NCBI GenBank assembly: GCA_020718525.1
Contig: DYRX01000126.1
Location: 1-10,924 of the forward strand
DNA: 10,924 bases
Reading direction: 5' to 3'
Source of the DNA: Victivallis vadensis
GTDB lineage: Bacteria; Verrucomicrobiota; Lentisphaeria; Victivallales; GWF2-50-93
The notes beneath the pieces are model-generated. The model was given only the letters and a program-made list of their open reading frames with translations, was not told the DNA's origin and did no database searches. Position 1 is the stretch's first letter, and the number at the start of each line of letters is the position of its first letter. Shown here piece after piece: positions 1 to 7,942 of this stretch. The position numbers and the translations under genes were made by a program.

Positions 1-6
1 AAGCTC

Positions 7-3000
7 ATGAATGCGCAAAGTCGGCTCAAAGTATTTTTTTCTCTCGTCTGCCTCGCCGGAATTGTCCTTTCCGCCAGAGCTGACGACTCGAAGAGCGACA
101 GGCGCGCCGAGGCGCGCAGAAGCTATGGCTTGAGATCCGCCACGCCGATTGATGAAAAGCATGCGGAGCTGGTCTTTGGCGTCAGTCTCACCGGGGCGGT
201 GGAAAAGCCAGGCTCCTACAGGATTGTCAGCTACGACGATCCGCGCTATGCCTATAAAGATTTCGTTAAGCCTCTTTCCGTGAAAATATATCGGGAGCGC
301 GAGGCGGAATGTCCGCCCGGCGTCAAGCTGAATTTTCAGAAGACAAAGGCAGTTTTAGAATTTCCGTTTCCAATGAAGGAATCCTGCACTTACCATGTGA
401 TCGCCCAGGGAAGCGGCTCGGAAATGGTGACTGGCACCCATTGTGCGGCGGAATTCAAATACCGGGGCGCAGCAGGAAAGCAGGGGGAGCCGCCGCGGGA
501 TCTTGAAATAATGGGACTGCGCGAGATCGAGTCAGTCGGAAACGGGCTGATAAGACTTGGCTTTGGCGCCAACTTCAATGCGGCTGACTCGAAGGATCCC
601 TCCATGTACGCGGTGAAAGTCAATGGCAGTCCGGCACGTATCGTAAATCTCGGCAGATTCAGCAGGCTCGAATGCTATCTCCCTGTCGGCTGGCCGTTTG
701 TAGCAATTCCCCAGCATGACATCTTTCTGCAACTGGAGTCTCCGCTGAAGGACGGAGATCTCGTGGAAGTCGAAGTTTCAGAAAAGCTGAGCAAGGCTTC
801 TAGAAAGATCTCGATGCGCTTCGAAAATTCATCGAGCACGAGCAACTCGATAAAAGTGAACCAGTGTGGCTATTTGACAGATTCCCCTCAGAAAACTGCA
901 TATCTTGGCCGCTGGCTCGGATCATTTCCGGAGCTCAATGAAAATGTGGAGAAATCTGCCGAATCCTCAGGCGGAGAAAAGGCTTTTTGGAGCAGTCTGA
1001 ACAGCACCCAGGAAACCGCCGGCGCCGGTGCGAAGACTGAAACGCCGTCTGGCGCGATAAGATCTCCGGCCCTCAAATTCGACACAGCACCCGAATTTTC
1101 AGTGATTGATGAAGCTAGCGGAAAAACGGCATTCAAGGGGCAATCTAGGCTGATTCACGAATCGGGAGACAAGAATGAGGGAGTGCATAAAGTTGATCAT
1201 TCCGGAGAAAATGTCTACGAACTGGATTTTAGCGAATTTCGCAGTCCCGGAAATTATCATATTGCAGTCGAAGGGGTTGGCAGAAGCCTCCCGTTCAAGA
1301 TTTCAGACGATGTTTACAAGGAGGCTTTTGACGTGCAGGCGAAGGGTGTCTTTGCACAGAGATGCGGAATCGAGCTCGCACCGCCCTATTCGGATTGGCG
1401 GCGCATCGCCTGTCACAAGAACGGGATTGCCTTGACAAGCCAAATTTCCTGGAAGCCGCATTCGATTCACGACGATCTTCCTAAAAAGCTTCTCAAGCAG
1501 AAAAGAAAGGGCGGAAACGATGCAAAGCTTGAAATGCTTGACAAGGATCCCTCCCTTTTTGCCTGGTTCAAGTTTGACGGGGATTTCAAGGATTCGTCCG
1601 GGAACGGCCTCGACATGGAGCCGAGATCGCCTGACGCGAAATTTAGCGGAGACGATGAGATTCTTCCCGGAAACAAAGTGTATGGTCCGACGCTTCCAGG
1701 CAATGCGAACGGGGCGTTCAGAAATGATGTAAGTATTGACGAGGCAAAGGGATGGACGATCTGCATCTGGTTCAAAAAGGACTCTAACAACGAGTTTTTC
1801 TCGCTGATCTGCGGGCTCGGAGAAAACAAATATGACTCGAACAGGTACTGCCTCTATGCGAATTGGGGGGTGATCGAAGCTGTCGCCGGTGCAAAATCCC
1901 GTTCGATAAAATTCGAGAGAATCAACGACGGACGCTGGCGGCATCTCGCGCTCGTGCTCGATCCGCTTCAGGAAGTATCGGCAAGAAGCCTCACAATCTT
2001 CTGCGACGGGATTGAGGTCGCTAAATCACCATCCTGCATGCCTGGAATATCTGGGCTCCTTTCGGCTGGAGGAATAAGCGGAAACGGAGCGGGCGACGCG
2101 TTTTTCGACGACTTCAGAATCTATTCACGAAAGCTTTCCCCGGACGAACTGCGCTGTATTGCGACCCTGCGTCCGGCGGAAGAGCCGATAGCTTTAAACG
2201 CCTTCGGTGGACATCACGACGCGGGCGACTACAACCCCAGGTCCCACCTCGACGTTGCTCAGAAGCTAATGCGGGCATACGAAATGGCTCCGCAAAAATT
2301 CTACGACGGCCAGCTCAATGTCCCGGAAAAGGAAAACGGTCTGCCTGACATCCTCGACGAGGCGTTCTGGGCTCTCAGACTCTGGATTGATCTCCAGGAC
2401 GAAGACGGCGGAGTTAGAAATGGAACCGAGTCCGCAGGAGATCCCAATTTTATTCAGACCGTCGAGCTTGACGACAAAGGTGACTACGCATACGCGAAGG
2501 ATGCACAGGGATCTTTCAATTTCGCCGGAGCAATGGCGCAGGCTTCACGCCTCTGGCGGATGAACGGCAAGGAAAAGGAGGCTGACGATTTCCTGCGGCG
2601 CGCCGTCATGGCATACGACTGGGCTCTCAAGAACAAGCCAGAAACGGAAGGCGCGGATCTTTTCGCAAAGGTTTGGCTTGATCCCAAAGCCTATGCCGCC
2701 GCGGAACTTTTGCGGACAACTGGAGAGGAGCGCTACAACAAGGATTTTCTCGATTCCTCCGTCATTGCAAGGGATCCGAAGGCTGAAATGGATAAATACG
2801 GCCTCTATGACCAGTCTTTCTCCATTTGGGCATATCTGAATTGTCCGCCGGCCTCTTCGGATGAAAAGACCAGGGAGGCGGCGAAGGGCGCGATCATACG
2901 CAGAGCCGACGAATTCATCTCCCTCTGCGACAGCATGGCTTACAAGTTTTACAGACATCCTTACGCGCCAATAACTTGGGGAACCGGTTCCTATCAGAAT

Positions 3001-3420
3001 CAGATTGATCCAGTTCTTTGGGCGTGGCGCATCACAGGCGACGACAAATATAAGAAATGGATACTCAGATCCTGCGACAACACCCTTGGCGCGAATCCGA
3101 TGAACATCTCATACATCACCGGACTTGGCTCGAGGCATGTTCTTGCTCCATTGCACAACAGCCGCTACGGGCACAGCGGAGAAGTCGCACCCGGAATGCA
3201 GGTGCAGGGACCGAATCAGAGAAGCGAAGGATACAGGGTCGCCGAGACATACTATCCAAAGATGCTCGACAACTTTGCGATACTCTACAATTTTGTTGAT
3301 TGCCATTTTGCGATATCAATGAATGAGGGAGTCATCCCAACCCAGGCTCAGACAATGGCTGTTTTCGGGCTCATGCTGCCTGATGCGGCGGACGGCAAAT
3401 CAGAGGACAAAAACAAATAG
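7..3420 (+). CDS. Secreted GH9 glycoside hydrolase (cellulase/endoglucanase family) with an internal LamG-like domain
   Basis: Predicted secreted 1137-residue enzyme of glycoside hydrolase family 9, which cleaves beta-1,4-glucans by inversion; the exact substrate is inferred. A signal peptide is visible (basic start, hydrophobic core, ARA cleavage site after residue 25). Residues about 285-465 hold the CelD-type N-terminal Ig-like domain (IKVNQCGYL, then LDFSEFRSPGNYHI, then FAQRCG and IACH). It is interrupted by a Ser/Glu/Gly-rich stretch at about 305-357. A concanavalin-like/LamG domain sits at about 515-720. The GH9 catalytic part then resumes with GGHHDAGD: D738 and D741 match the family's catalytic-base aspartates. 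NPMNISYITGLGSRH, PGMQVQGPN and MNEG follow, with E1107 as the predicted proton donor. All key residues are present, so it should be active. The sequence before the start is only six bases, so the ribosome binding site cannot be judged. About 250 N-terminal residues are of unclear fold, possibly Ig-like. Confidence 0.9.
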   Translation: MNAQSRLKVFFSLVCLAGIVLSARADDSKSDRRAEARRSYGLRSATPIDEKHAELVFGVSLTGAVEKPGSYRIVSYDDPRYAYKDFVKPLSVKIYREREAECPPGVKLNFQKTKAVLEFPFPMKESCTYHVIAQGSGSEMVTGTHCAAEFKYRGAAGKQGEPPRDLEIMGLREIESVGNGLIRLGFGANFNAADSKDPSMYAVKVNGSPARIVNLGRFSRLECYLPVGWPFVAIPQHDIFLQLESPLKDGDLVEVEVSEKLSKASRKISMRFENSSSTSNSIKVNQCGYLTDSPQKTAYLGRWLGSFPELNENVEKSAESSGGEKAFWSSLNSTQETAGAGAKTETPSGAIRSPALKFDTAPEFSVIDEASGKTAFKGQSRLIHESGDKNEGVHKVDHSGENVYELDFSEFRSPGNYHIAVEGVGRSLPFKISDDVYKEAFDVQAKGVFAQRCGIELAPPYSDWRRIACHKNGIALTSQISWKPHSIHDDLPKKLLKQKRKGGNDAKLEMLDKDPSLFAWFKFDGDFKDSSGNGLDMEPRSPDAKFSGDDEILPGNKVYGPTLPGNANGAFRNDVSIDEAKGWTICIWFKKDSNNEFFSLICGLGENKYDSNRYCLYANWGVIEAVAGAKSRSIKFERINDGRWRHLALVLDPLQEVSARSLTIFCDGIEVAKSPSCMPGISGLLSAGGISGNGAGDAFFDDFRIYSRKLSPDELRCIATLRPAEEPIALNAFGGHHDAGDYNPRSHLDVAQKLMRAYEMAPQKFYDGQLNVPEKENGLPDILDEAFWALRLWIDLQDEDGGVRNGTESAGDPNFIQTVELDDKGDYAYAKDAQGSFNFAGAMAQASRLWRMNGKEKEADDFLRRAVMAYDWALKNKPETEGADLFAKVWLDPKAYAAAELLRTTGEERYNKDFLDSSVIARDPKAEMDKYGLYDQSFSIWAYLNCPPASSDEKTREAAKGAIIRRADEFISLCDSMAYKFYRHPYAPITWGTGSYQNQIDPVLWAWRITGDDKYKKWILRSCDNTLGANPMNISYITGLGSRHVLAPLHNSRYGHSGEVAPGMQVQGPNQRSEGYRVAETYYPKMLDNFAILYNFVDCHFAISMNEGVIPTQAQTMAVFGLMLPDAADGKSEDKNK

Positions 3421-3428
3421 TAAGAAGC

Positions 3429-3436
3429 AGGAGGAG
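3429..3436 (+). promoter_or_regulatory. Ribosome binding site for the histidine phosphatase gene
   Basis: AGGAGGAG lies in the 27-nt gap after the GH9 stop codon and 11 nt before the ATG at 3448. It is a near-perfect anti-Shine-Dalgarno match, slightly far from the start. It supports this ATG and indicates that the organism uses SD-led initiation. Confidence 0.65.
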
Positions 3437-3447
3437 CGAAAGAGATC

Positions 3448-4158
3448 ATGAAAATCATAATGGTAAGGCATGCTGAAAACGGAGGTGATCCCTTCGGAGA
3501 ACCAGGAAGAAACGCGAAAGGATTCATCTCTGCGAAAGGTCTGAATCAGGCGGCACGTCTGGCAGAAGCAATCAAGGGGCGCAAAATTGACGTCGTTCTC
3601 TGCTCGCCCATCGGGAGGGCGGTCGAGACCGCCGAAAGAGCTCTCGTCGGAAAAAAGACCAAGTTCATCATCTGCGATTTTCTCAAGGAATGGATGCCGT
3701 CGCCGGAATTCCGCGAGTCCCAGGGAACTCGCTTCGAGGAGATTCTCAAGCAGAATGCCGACAGATATGCGGAGGAAACCTGGAAGACAGAGCTCGGTGA
3801 AGGGACATTTGATCTCTATGCCCGCATCTGCCCGCCTTTCATGAAGCAGATCGCCTCCATGGGAATCCGGCCAATGCATGGAGGATTTGTTCCCACTGAA
3901 AAAGCAAAAAAACTCAACATAGCAGTCTTTGCGCACGGAGGCTCGTTGAGCACGCTCCTATCATTCATTCTGGACATCCGCCCTTTCCCGATCGGCAAAT
4001 TCGCCTTCGAGCTGACGGGTCTCGCCGAGATAGGGTTCAACGAAAAAAGAGGGGTTTACTACCCGTTTTTGACAATACCGGCGCCATGTTCATGCAGAAG
4101 CCCGGAAGGCGAAGTTTCTCCCAAGGCAAAACAACAAAAAGCATCCCGCAAAAAATGA
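3448..4158 (+). CDS. Histidine phosphatase (phosphoglycerate mutase-like) family protein
   Basis: A 236-residue cytoplasmic protein of the histidine phosphatase superfamily, which transfers a phosphate from a small-molecule or protein substrate to an active-site histidine. The RHAE motif near the N-terminus gives R7 and the phospho-acceptor H8. CSPIGRAVETAE supplies the second phosphate-binding arginine, R57. KEWMPS holds a plausible acid/base E81, and FAHGGSL supplies the second histidine, H163. All four elements of the fold are present in order. Length is normal for the family apart from a Lys/Ser-rich C-terminal tail of about 20 residues. It follows the GH9 gene by 27 nt and its stop overlaps the next start (ATGA), so it is probably co-transcribed with both. 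The substrate cannot be told from sequence; sugar phosphate or phosphoprotein are both possible. Confidence 0.85.
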   Translation: MKIIMVRHAENGGDPFGEPGRNAKGFISAKGLNQAARLAEAIKGRKIDVVLCSPIGRAVETAERALVGKKTKFIICDFLKEWMPSPEFRESQGTRFEEILKQNADRYAEETWKTELGEGTFDLYARICPPFMKQIASMGIRPMHGGFVPTEKAKKLNIAVFAHGGSLSTLLSFILDIRPFPIGKFAFELTGLAEIGFNEKRGVYYPFLTIPAPCSCRSPEGEVSPKAKQQKASRKK

Positions 4159-6035
4159 AACCGGACAAGCCAGCTAAAAACTCTCTGATCAGGCTTCTAG
4201 TAAGCGTCTTTTCCAAGGAGTACCCAAAAAAAGCCATCCCCGTCTCAATCCAGATATTCGACACCTCAAAAAATGGAGAAAAGTCCAAGCCTATTCTGAG
4301 CCTGATCTCAGAGGGACACGCAGAAATATTTCTCCCAAAAGGCGTCTACAAACTGCGAATTTCGCAATTTTCAGGGATTGTTCCGATTGAAAGGGAGTTC
4401 CGCCTTGAAAAGCCGGCGCATCTGAAATTCCAGGCGGAAACATGGTTCGACTTCAGAAAGCGCGGACTTTTCTGCGGAGACTGCCACAATCATGTGAACT
4501 TCCCGGAAGATCCGGAAAATCTCCGCAGACATCTGCTTGCAAATGGAGTTGACTACCTGAGCGCCTGCCAGGGCTGGCTTACCCCCTCGTATTCAGCACG
4601 CGCGCACGATGGCGCGGAGCTCGCCGCATTCATGAAATCCCTCTCCTGCGAGGGCGCCGAAGTCAGAATGGGAGCCGAATATCCAAAAACCCGCTTCGGA
4701 CACATATGCTGGTGGAAATTTCCAGAAATATCCGATCCCTTCTCATCTTACAACGACTACCATGACGGCGAATATTTCAAGAGAGCCGGCTTCGACAGCG
4801 CAGAATGCCTGAGTCCCTCGAAGGAGCTTCCGTTCGCGTCCGAAGCGCCGATGTTCAAGCTTGTCCGCTGGAAAAAAGCCGGGGGCGTCTCGATGGCGCC
4901 GCATCCGACGAGCTGGTGGCGCAACCGCGACGACGCATATCTGGTGGCGACAAACATTTCCGCAGATTTCTGCTTTGATCTCCTGTCAGGCAGACACTAC
5001 GACAGCTTTGTCGCGATGGGGTACGACGCCGAGCAGATCTTCTACCAGAATCTCTGGTTCAGAATGATCATGCTCGGATACAAAATTTCAGGTGTCGCCG
5101 AGACCGACGGCGGAATACGCAACTGCGGACACTTCATCGGCTCCCTGCGCTCCTATGTCCAATGCAGAGGAAAAAAATTCCGACTCGACTCCTTCCTCGA
5201 TTCGATCAAGTCGGGAAGCTCCTTTATGACAAGCGGGCCAATCCTCATTGCCGAAGCCGATGGGAAGTCGGGACCCGGCGCCTCGATCGTCCATTCCGGC
5301 GGAAAACATGAAATCAAGATAGAAGCCCTCTCAGCACCAGACAAGGACGAATACATCTCCTGGATCGTCCTTTATAGAAATGGCCGCCCCTTCGACTTCA
5401 TTGACATCGAGGACAAAAAACTGCGCAGATTCGAACATGTCTTCAGATTCTCCCTGCAAAAAGGTAAAAGAGAGTGGTTTGTCGTTAAGATTTATGGACG
5501 GAAGCGTCCGCTTGATAAGAGCCTCACGGACATTCTGTCCTATGCTGAACTTTGCGAAAAGGAGATTCACACAGAGTATCGCGACATTGATCAGGTCGCA
5601 TTCACCAATCCATTCTATTTTGAGCCCCCCGGCTACAAGGAGCCTGAAATTATGGCACCCCCGCTGAAGGGCAGAATTCTGGACGAATCCGGAAAGATTC
5701 CGATCTCTGGTGCCTCGATTAAGATTTGCGACTGGGCGAGCGGGCAGACAATTTCCTGCGTCAGCGACGCGAAAGGAGCCTTTGCCCTTAAAAAAGTTTC
5801 ACTGCTTTCAGAGCTTCAGATTTCAGCGCCAGGCTGTCGCACGGCAATTCTCAGCGTCTATATGCACTATCCTCCGCTTGTGGAATATTTCGAAAGAATA
5901 TATTCCGGACGCTGGGCGGCTGAAAATCCGAATCTTCAGCCCGGTCAGGTGCCCTGGAGCGTCTTTGACTTTGAGGGCATCAGAAAAAAACTCAGCTCGC
6001 TTGATTGGGAAATCCGTTTGAAAAAAAGCTCTTGA
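4155..6035 (+). CDS. CehA/McbA-like (PHP-type) metallohydrolase with C-terminal carboxypeptidase-regulatory-like domain
   Basis: Predicted 626-residue metal-dependent hydrolase related to the CehA/McbA branch of the PHP superfamily. Candidate metal ligands appear in family order: GDCHNH (H111, H113), MGAEYP (E175), FGH (H183), APHP (H250) and AETDGG (D318). The first 100 residues look like a beta-rich N-terminal domain. From about residue 503 a carboxypeptidase-regulatory/Ig-like fold is suggested by LKGRILDESGKIPISGASI followed by a SDAKGAF turn. I chose the ATG at 4155 because it overlaps the upstream stop as ATGA, typical of translational coupling. A longer reading from 4086 would overlap the phosphatase gene by 73 bases. 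Neither start has a good Shine-Dalgarno. No signal peptide is visible, so it is probably cytoplasmic. The substrate is unknown: named members cleave carbamates, but that should not be carried over to this protein. Confidence 0.75.
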   Translation: MKPDKPAKNSLIRLLVSVFSKEYPKKAIPVSIQIFDTSKNGEKSKPILSLISEGHAEIFLPKGVYKLRISQFSGIVPIEREFRLEKPAHLKFQAETWFDFRKRGLFCGDCHNHVNFPEDPENLRRHLLANGVDYLSACQGWLTPSYSARAHDGAELAAFMKSLSCEGAEVRMGAEYPKTRFGHICWWKFPEISDPFSSYNDYHDGEYFKRAGFDSAECLSPSKELPFASEAPMFKLVRWKKAGGVSMAPHPTSWWRNRDDAYLVATNISADFCFDLLSGRHYDSFVAMGYDAEQIFYQNLWFRMIMLGYKISGVAETDGGIRNCGHFIGSLRSYVQCRGKKFRLDSFLDSIKSGSSFMTSGPILIAEADGKSGPGASIVHSGGKHEIKIEALSAPDKDEYISWIVLYRNGRPFDFIDIEDKKLRRFEHVFRFSLQKGKREWFVVKIYGRKRPLDKSLTDILSYAELCEKEIHTEYRDIDQVAFTNPFYFEPPGYKEPEIMAPPLKGRILDESGKIPISGASIKICDWASGQTISCVSDAKGAFALKKVSLLSELQISAPGCRTAILSVYMHYPPLVEYFERIYSGRWAAENPNLQPGQVPWSVFDFEGIRKKLSSLDWEIRLKKSS

Positions 6036-6169
6036 GCCTTAAATTAGCCCTTTCCGGTACTCGATAAGACTCCTTTTTGTCTTTTCGCAATCCTGCGGTG
6101 GGAGATCTGTCGTGCACATCTGTGACCGGTCTGTGAAACTTGAACTGGAATCTGGAAGGGGCTTATACA
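6036..6169 (+). other. 134-nt intergenic gap upstream of purD
   Basis: There is no convincing ORF, strong terminator or recognisable purine riboswitch here. A short AAGAC/GTCTT inverted repeat (6066-6070 and 6079-6083, 8-nt loop) is followed by a few T residues and could be a weak terminator, but a 5-bp stem is not persuasive. The gap is the likeliest boundary between the glycoside-hydrolase unit and the purD unit. I see no clear promoter. Confidence 0.3.
6154..6161 (+). promoter_or_regulatory. Ribosome binding site that fixes the purD TTG start
   Basis: GGAAGGGG lies 8 nt before the TTG at 6170, which is ideal spacing. It would lie inside the coding region if the upstream in-frame TTG at 6140 were used. 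It therefore decides the start in favour of 6170, whose product begins with the canonical PurD nucleotide-binding strand. Confidence 0.65.
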
Positions 6170-7444
6170 TTGAATGTCCTAGTGATTGGAAGCGGTGGCA
6201 GAGAGCATGCGATCTGCTGGAGTTTGCGCAGGAGCCCCCGGCTTGGCAAGCTCTATTGCATTCCGGGAAATGCGGGAATCGCCGAAATCGCCGAATGTCC
6301 GTCTGTGAAAGACGATCCCGTCTCTCTTGCGAAGTTCGCAGAATCCGAAAAGATAGGTCTGACCATTATCGGACCGGAACTGCCGCTTTGCCAGGGACTG
6401 GCGGATCTGTTCCGCGCAAGGGGAATGCGAGTTTTTGGACCAGACGCGGCGGCGGCGCGGCTAGAAGGCAGTAAATCTTTCGCAAAATCATTCATGCAGA
6501 GGCACGGCATCCCGACTGCGAGGGCGGAAGTATTCAACAGCATGCCGGAGGCTGAGCATCATCTGAGGGAAGTCTTCGGACGCGGCGAAAAAGGCGCGGT
6601 CATCAAGGCCGACGGCCTCGCCGCCGGAAAAGGTGTGATAGTCGCCCAGTCTCTGGATGAGGCGCTCGACGGCCTGAAACAATGTTTTTCAGGCGCCTTC
6701 GGCGATGCTGGAAAGCTTGTCCTCATAGAAGAACTACTGATAGGAGAAGAGGCTTCAATACTGGCTCTCACCGACGCGAAGACAATAATTCCGCTCGCTT
6801 CATCTCAGGATCACAAGCGCGCATTCGACGGAGACAAAGGTCCAAACACAGGAGGAATGGGCGCGTATTCCCCCGCTCCGCTTGTGACACCAGACATGAT
6901 GGAAAAAATTGACAGGACAATTTTGCAGGCCTTCCTGCGCGGACTGCGCTCCGACAAGCTCGACTACAGGGGAATCATCTACGCAGGTGTCATGATAAAC
7001 GGAGACGACGTCAAGGTGCTTGAATTCAATGTAAGGTTCGGCGATCCGGAGACACAGTCTGTTCTCATGCGTCTTGACAGTGATTTCCTCGATGCCGCTT
7101 CGAGAACTGCCGATGGAAATTTGCATGGAACAGAACTGCGCTGGAGTCCGGAAAGCGCTGTCTGCGTGGTCATGGCTTCCGGCGGCTATCCGTCCTCATA
7201 CGAAAAAGGATTCGAAATTTCTGGGTTGAAAGATCTTGCCGCAGAAGGAGATGCGACGGTTTTTCACGCCGGGACGAGTTTGAAAGATAGAAAGCTTGTC
7301 AATTCCGGCGGACGCGTCCTCGGTGTTTGCGCAAGGGGTCTGACAATCAGGACTGCGGCGGAAAACGCCTACCGGGCGGTGGAGAAGATAAGCTGGAAAG
7401 GATCTTTCTATCGGCGCGACATCGCCGCAAAGGCCATTTTGTGA
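6170..7444 (+). CDS. purD: Phosphoribosylamine-glycine ligase (GAR synthetase)
   Basis: This cytoplasmic ATP-grasp enzyme makes glycinamide ribonucleotide from phosphoribosylamine, glycine and ATP, the second step of purine synthesis. The 424-residue product matches the family's usual length of about 425-430. It opens with VLVIGSGGREHA (N-domain). KADGLAAGKGV (from K146) is the ATP-grasp nucleotide-binding segment. DHKRAFDGDKGPNTGGMGAYSP (D214 onward, split here: the second half carries the GGMGAY loop) and EFNVRFGDPETQ (E285-E294, metal and ATP ligands) are diagnostic. The start is TTG at 6170, chosen for its ribosome binding site at 6154-6161 and because family members begin directly with this beta strand; an upstream TTG at 6140 would add ten unrelated residues. 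It stands apart from other purine genes here, which is common for purD. No truncation or missing key residue is visible. Confidence 0.96.
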   Translation: MNVLVIGSGGREHAICWSLRRSPRLGKLYCIPGNAGIAEIAECPSVKDDPVSLAKFAESEKIGLTIIGPELPLCQGLADLFRARGMRVFGPDAAAARLEGSKSFAKSFMQRHGIPTARAEVFNSMPEAEHHLREVFGRGEKGAVIKADGLAAGKGVIVAQSLDEALDGLKQCFSGAFGDAGKLVLIEELLIGEEASILALTDAKTIIPLASSQDHKRAFDGDKGPNTGGMGAYSPAPLVTPDMMEKIDRTILQAFLRGLRSDKLDYRGIIYAGVMINGDDVKVLEFNVRFGDPETQSVLMRLDSDFLDAASRTADGNLHGTELRWSPESAVCVVMASGGYPSSYEKGFEISGLKDLAAEGDATVFHAGTSLKDRKLVNSGGRVLGVCARGLTIRTAAENAYRAVEKISWKGSFYRRDIAAKAIL

Positions 7445-7474
7445 AGCAAATGCATTTTTTCATCCAAAAATAAA

Positions 7475-7480
7475 AGGAGA
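7475..7480 (+). promoter_or_regulatory. Ribosome binding site for the TRL-like lipoprotein
   Basis: AGGAGA ends 7 nt before the ATG at 7488, inside a 43-nt gap after purD. Strong match and good spacing support both the start and efficient translation. Confidence 0.65.
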
Positions 7481-7487
7481 TTGAAAG

Positions 7488-7847
7488 ATGTCGAAAAAAG
7501 CATTCGTCTGCGTTTTTTGCGCTCTTGGCGCGGCTCTTCTCGCAGGGGGCTGTGCAAGCGCTGACAAGCCGCTTGGGGTAATCTTCACCGACTCCTCCTT
7601 CAACGAGCAGGCTACCGGCGCAGAGCTGTCCCAGCTCAAGCTCGGGATTTCGGTCGCGGAATCGTATTTTGGACTCGTCGGCATCGGTGACTGCAGTATT
7701 GACACTGCGGCAAAAAATGCAGGAATAACGGAAATCAAATACGTTGACAAGGCCTGCTACACAATTTTTGGCTACACTAAAATTACAACGAAAGTCTATG
7801 GAAGCTCCCCGGAGCGTGGCAAGGATGATGAAAAAAAAACAAAATGA
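7488..7847 (+). CDS. Small TRL-like family lipoprotein
   Basis: A 119-residue predicted lipoprotein. The N-terminus has two lysines, a hydrophobic core and LLAGGC, giving lipidation at C22. The lipobox is slightly atypical, with Ala at -3 and Leu at -4. The mature part matches my recollection of the TRL-like family (tRNA-associated-locus domain) found as small lipoproteins in several Gram-negative phyla. The matching features are a Ser-rich central helix, then YFGLVGIGDCSIDTAAKNAG, then an ITEIKYVD strand, and a closing TTKVYG strand. The family's function is unknown. A charged tail rich in Asp, Glu and Lys ends the protein. It lies 43 nt after purD and 95 nt before the Prc-type protease and has its own strong ribosome binding site. 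Membrane anchoring in the periplasm is inferred from the lipobox. Confidence 0.75.
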   Translation: MSKKAFVCVFCALGAALLAGGCASADKPLGVIFTDSSFNEQATGAELSQLKLGISVAESYFGLVGIGDCSIDTAAKNAGITEIKYVDKACYTIFGYTKITTKVYGSSPERGKDDEKKTK

Positions 7848-7942
7848 CGCGCCGCAGGCAGCAGTCCGCCTTCTTCGCAGCAGGGCAAAATTTCCAAAAT
7901 TCTGAGCGATTGCGTCCAAAATAATGAAAGCCAGGTTTTAAA

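Noticed and set aside
1303..1944. Long minus-strand open frame (213 codons) within the GH9 gene
   Set aside because: It is antisense to well-supported Ig-like and LamG coding sequence and its product resembles nothing; it is a mirror of codon bias.
3400..3936. Minus-strand frame of 178 codons opposite the histidine phosphatase
   Set aside because: It is antisense to a gene with all catalytic motifs intact and has no start signal or recognisable domain.
6066..6083. AAGAC/GTCTT repeat with following T residues as a terminator before purD
   Set aside because: The stem has only 5 bp with an 8-nt loop, too weak to call.
6112..6474. Plus-strand 120-codon frame overlapping the purD start
   Set aside because: It is out of frame with PurD, is Arg/Cys-rich as expected of a shifted frame, and has no ribosome binding site.
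7347..7919. Minus-strand 190-codon frame spanning the end of purD and the lipoprotein gene
   Set aside because: It covers two genes supported on the other strand, and its product shows no domain.
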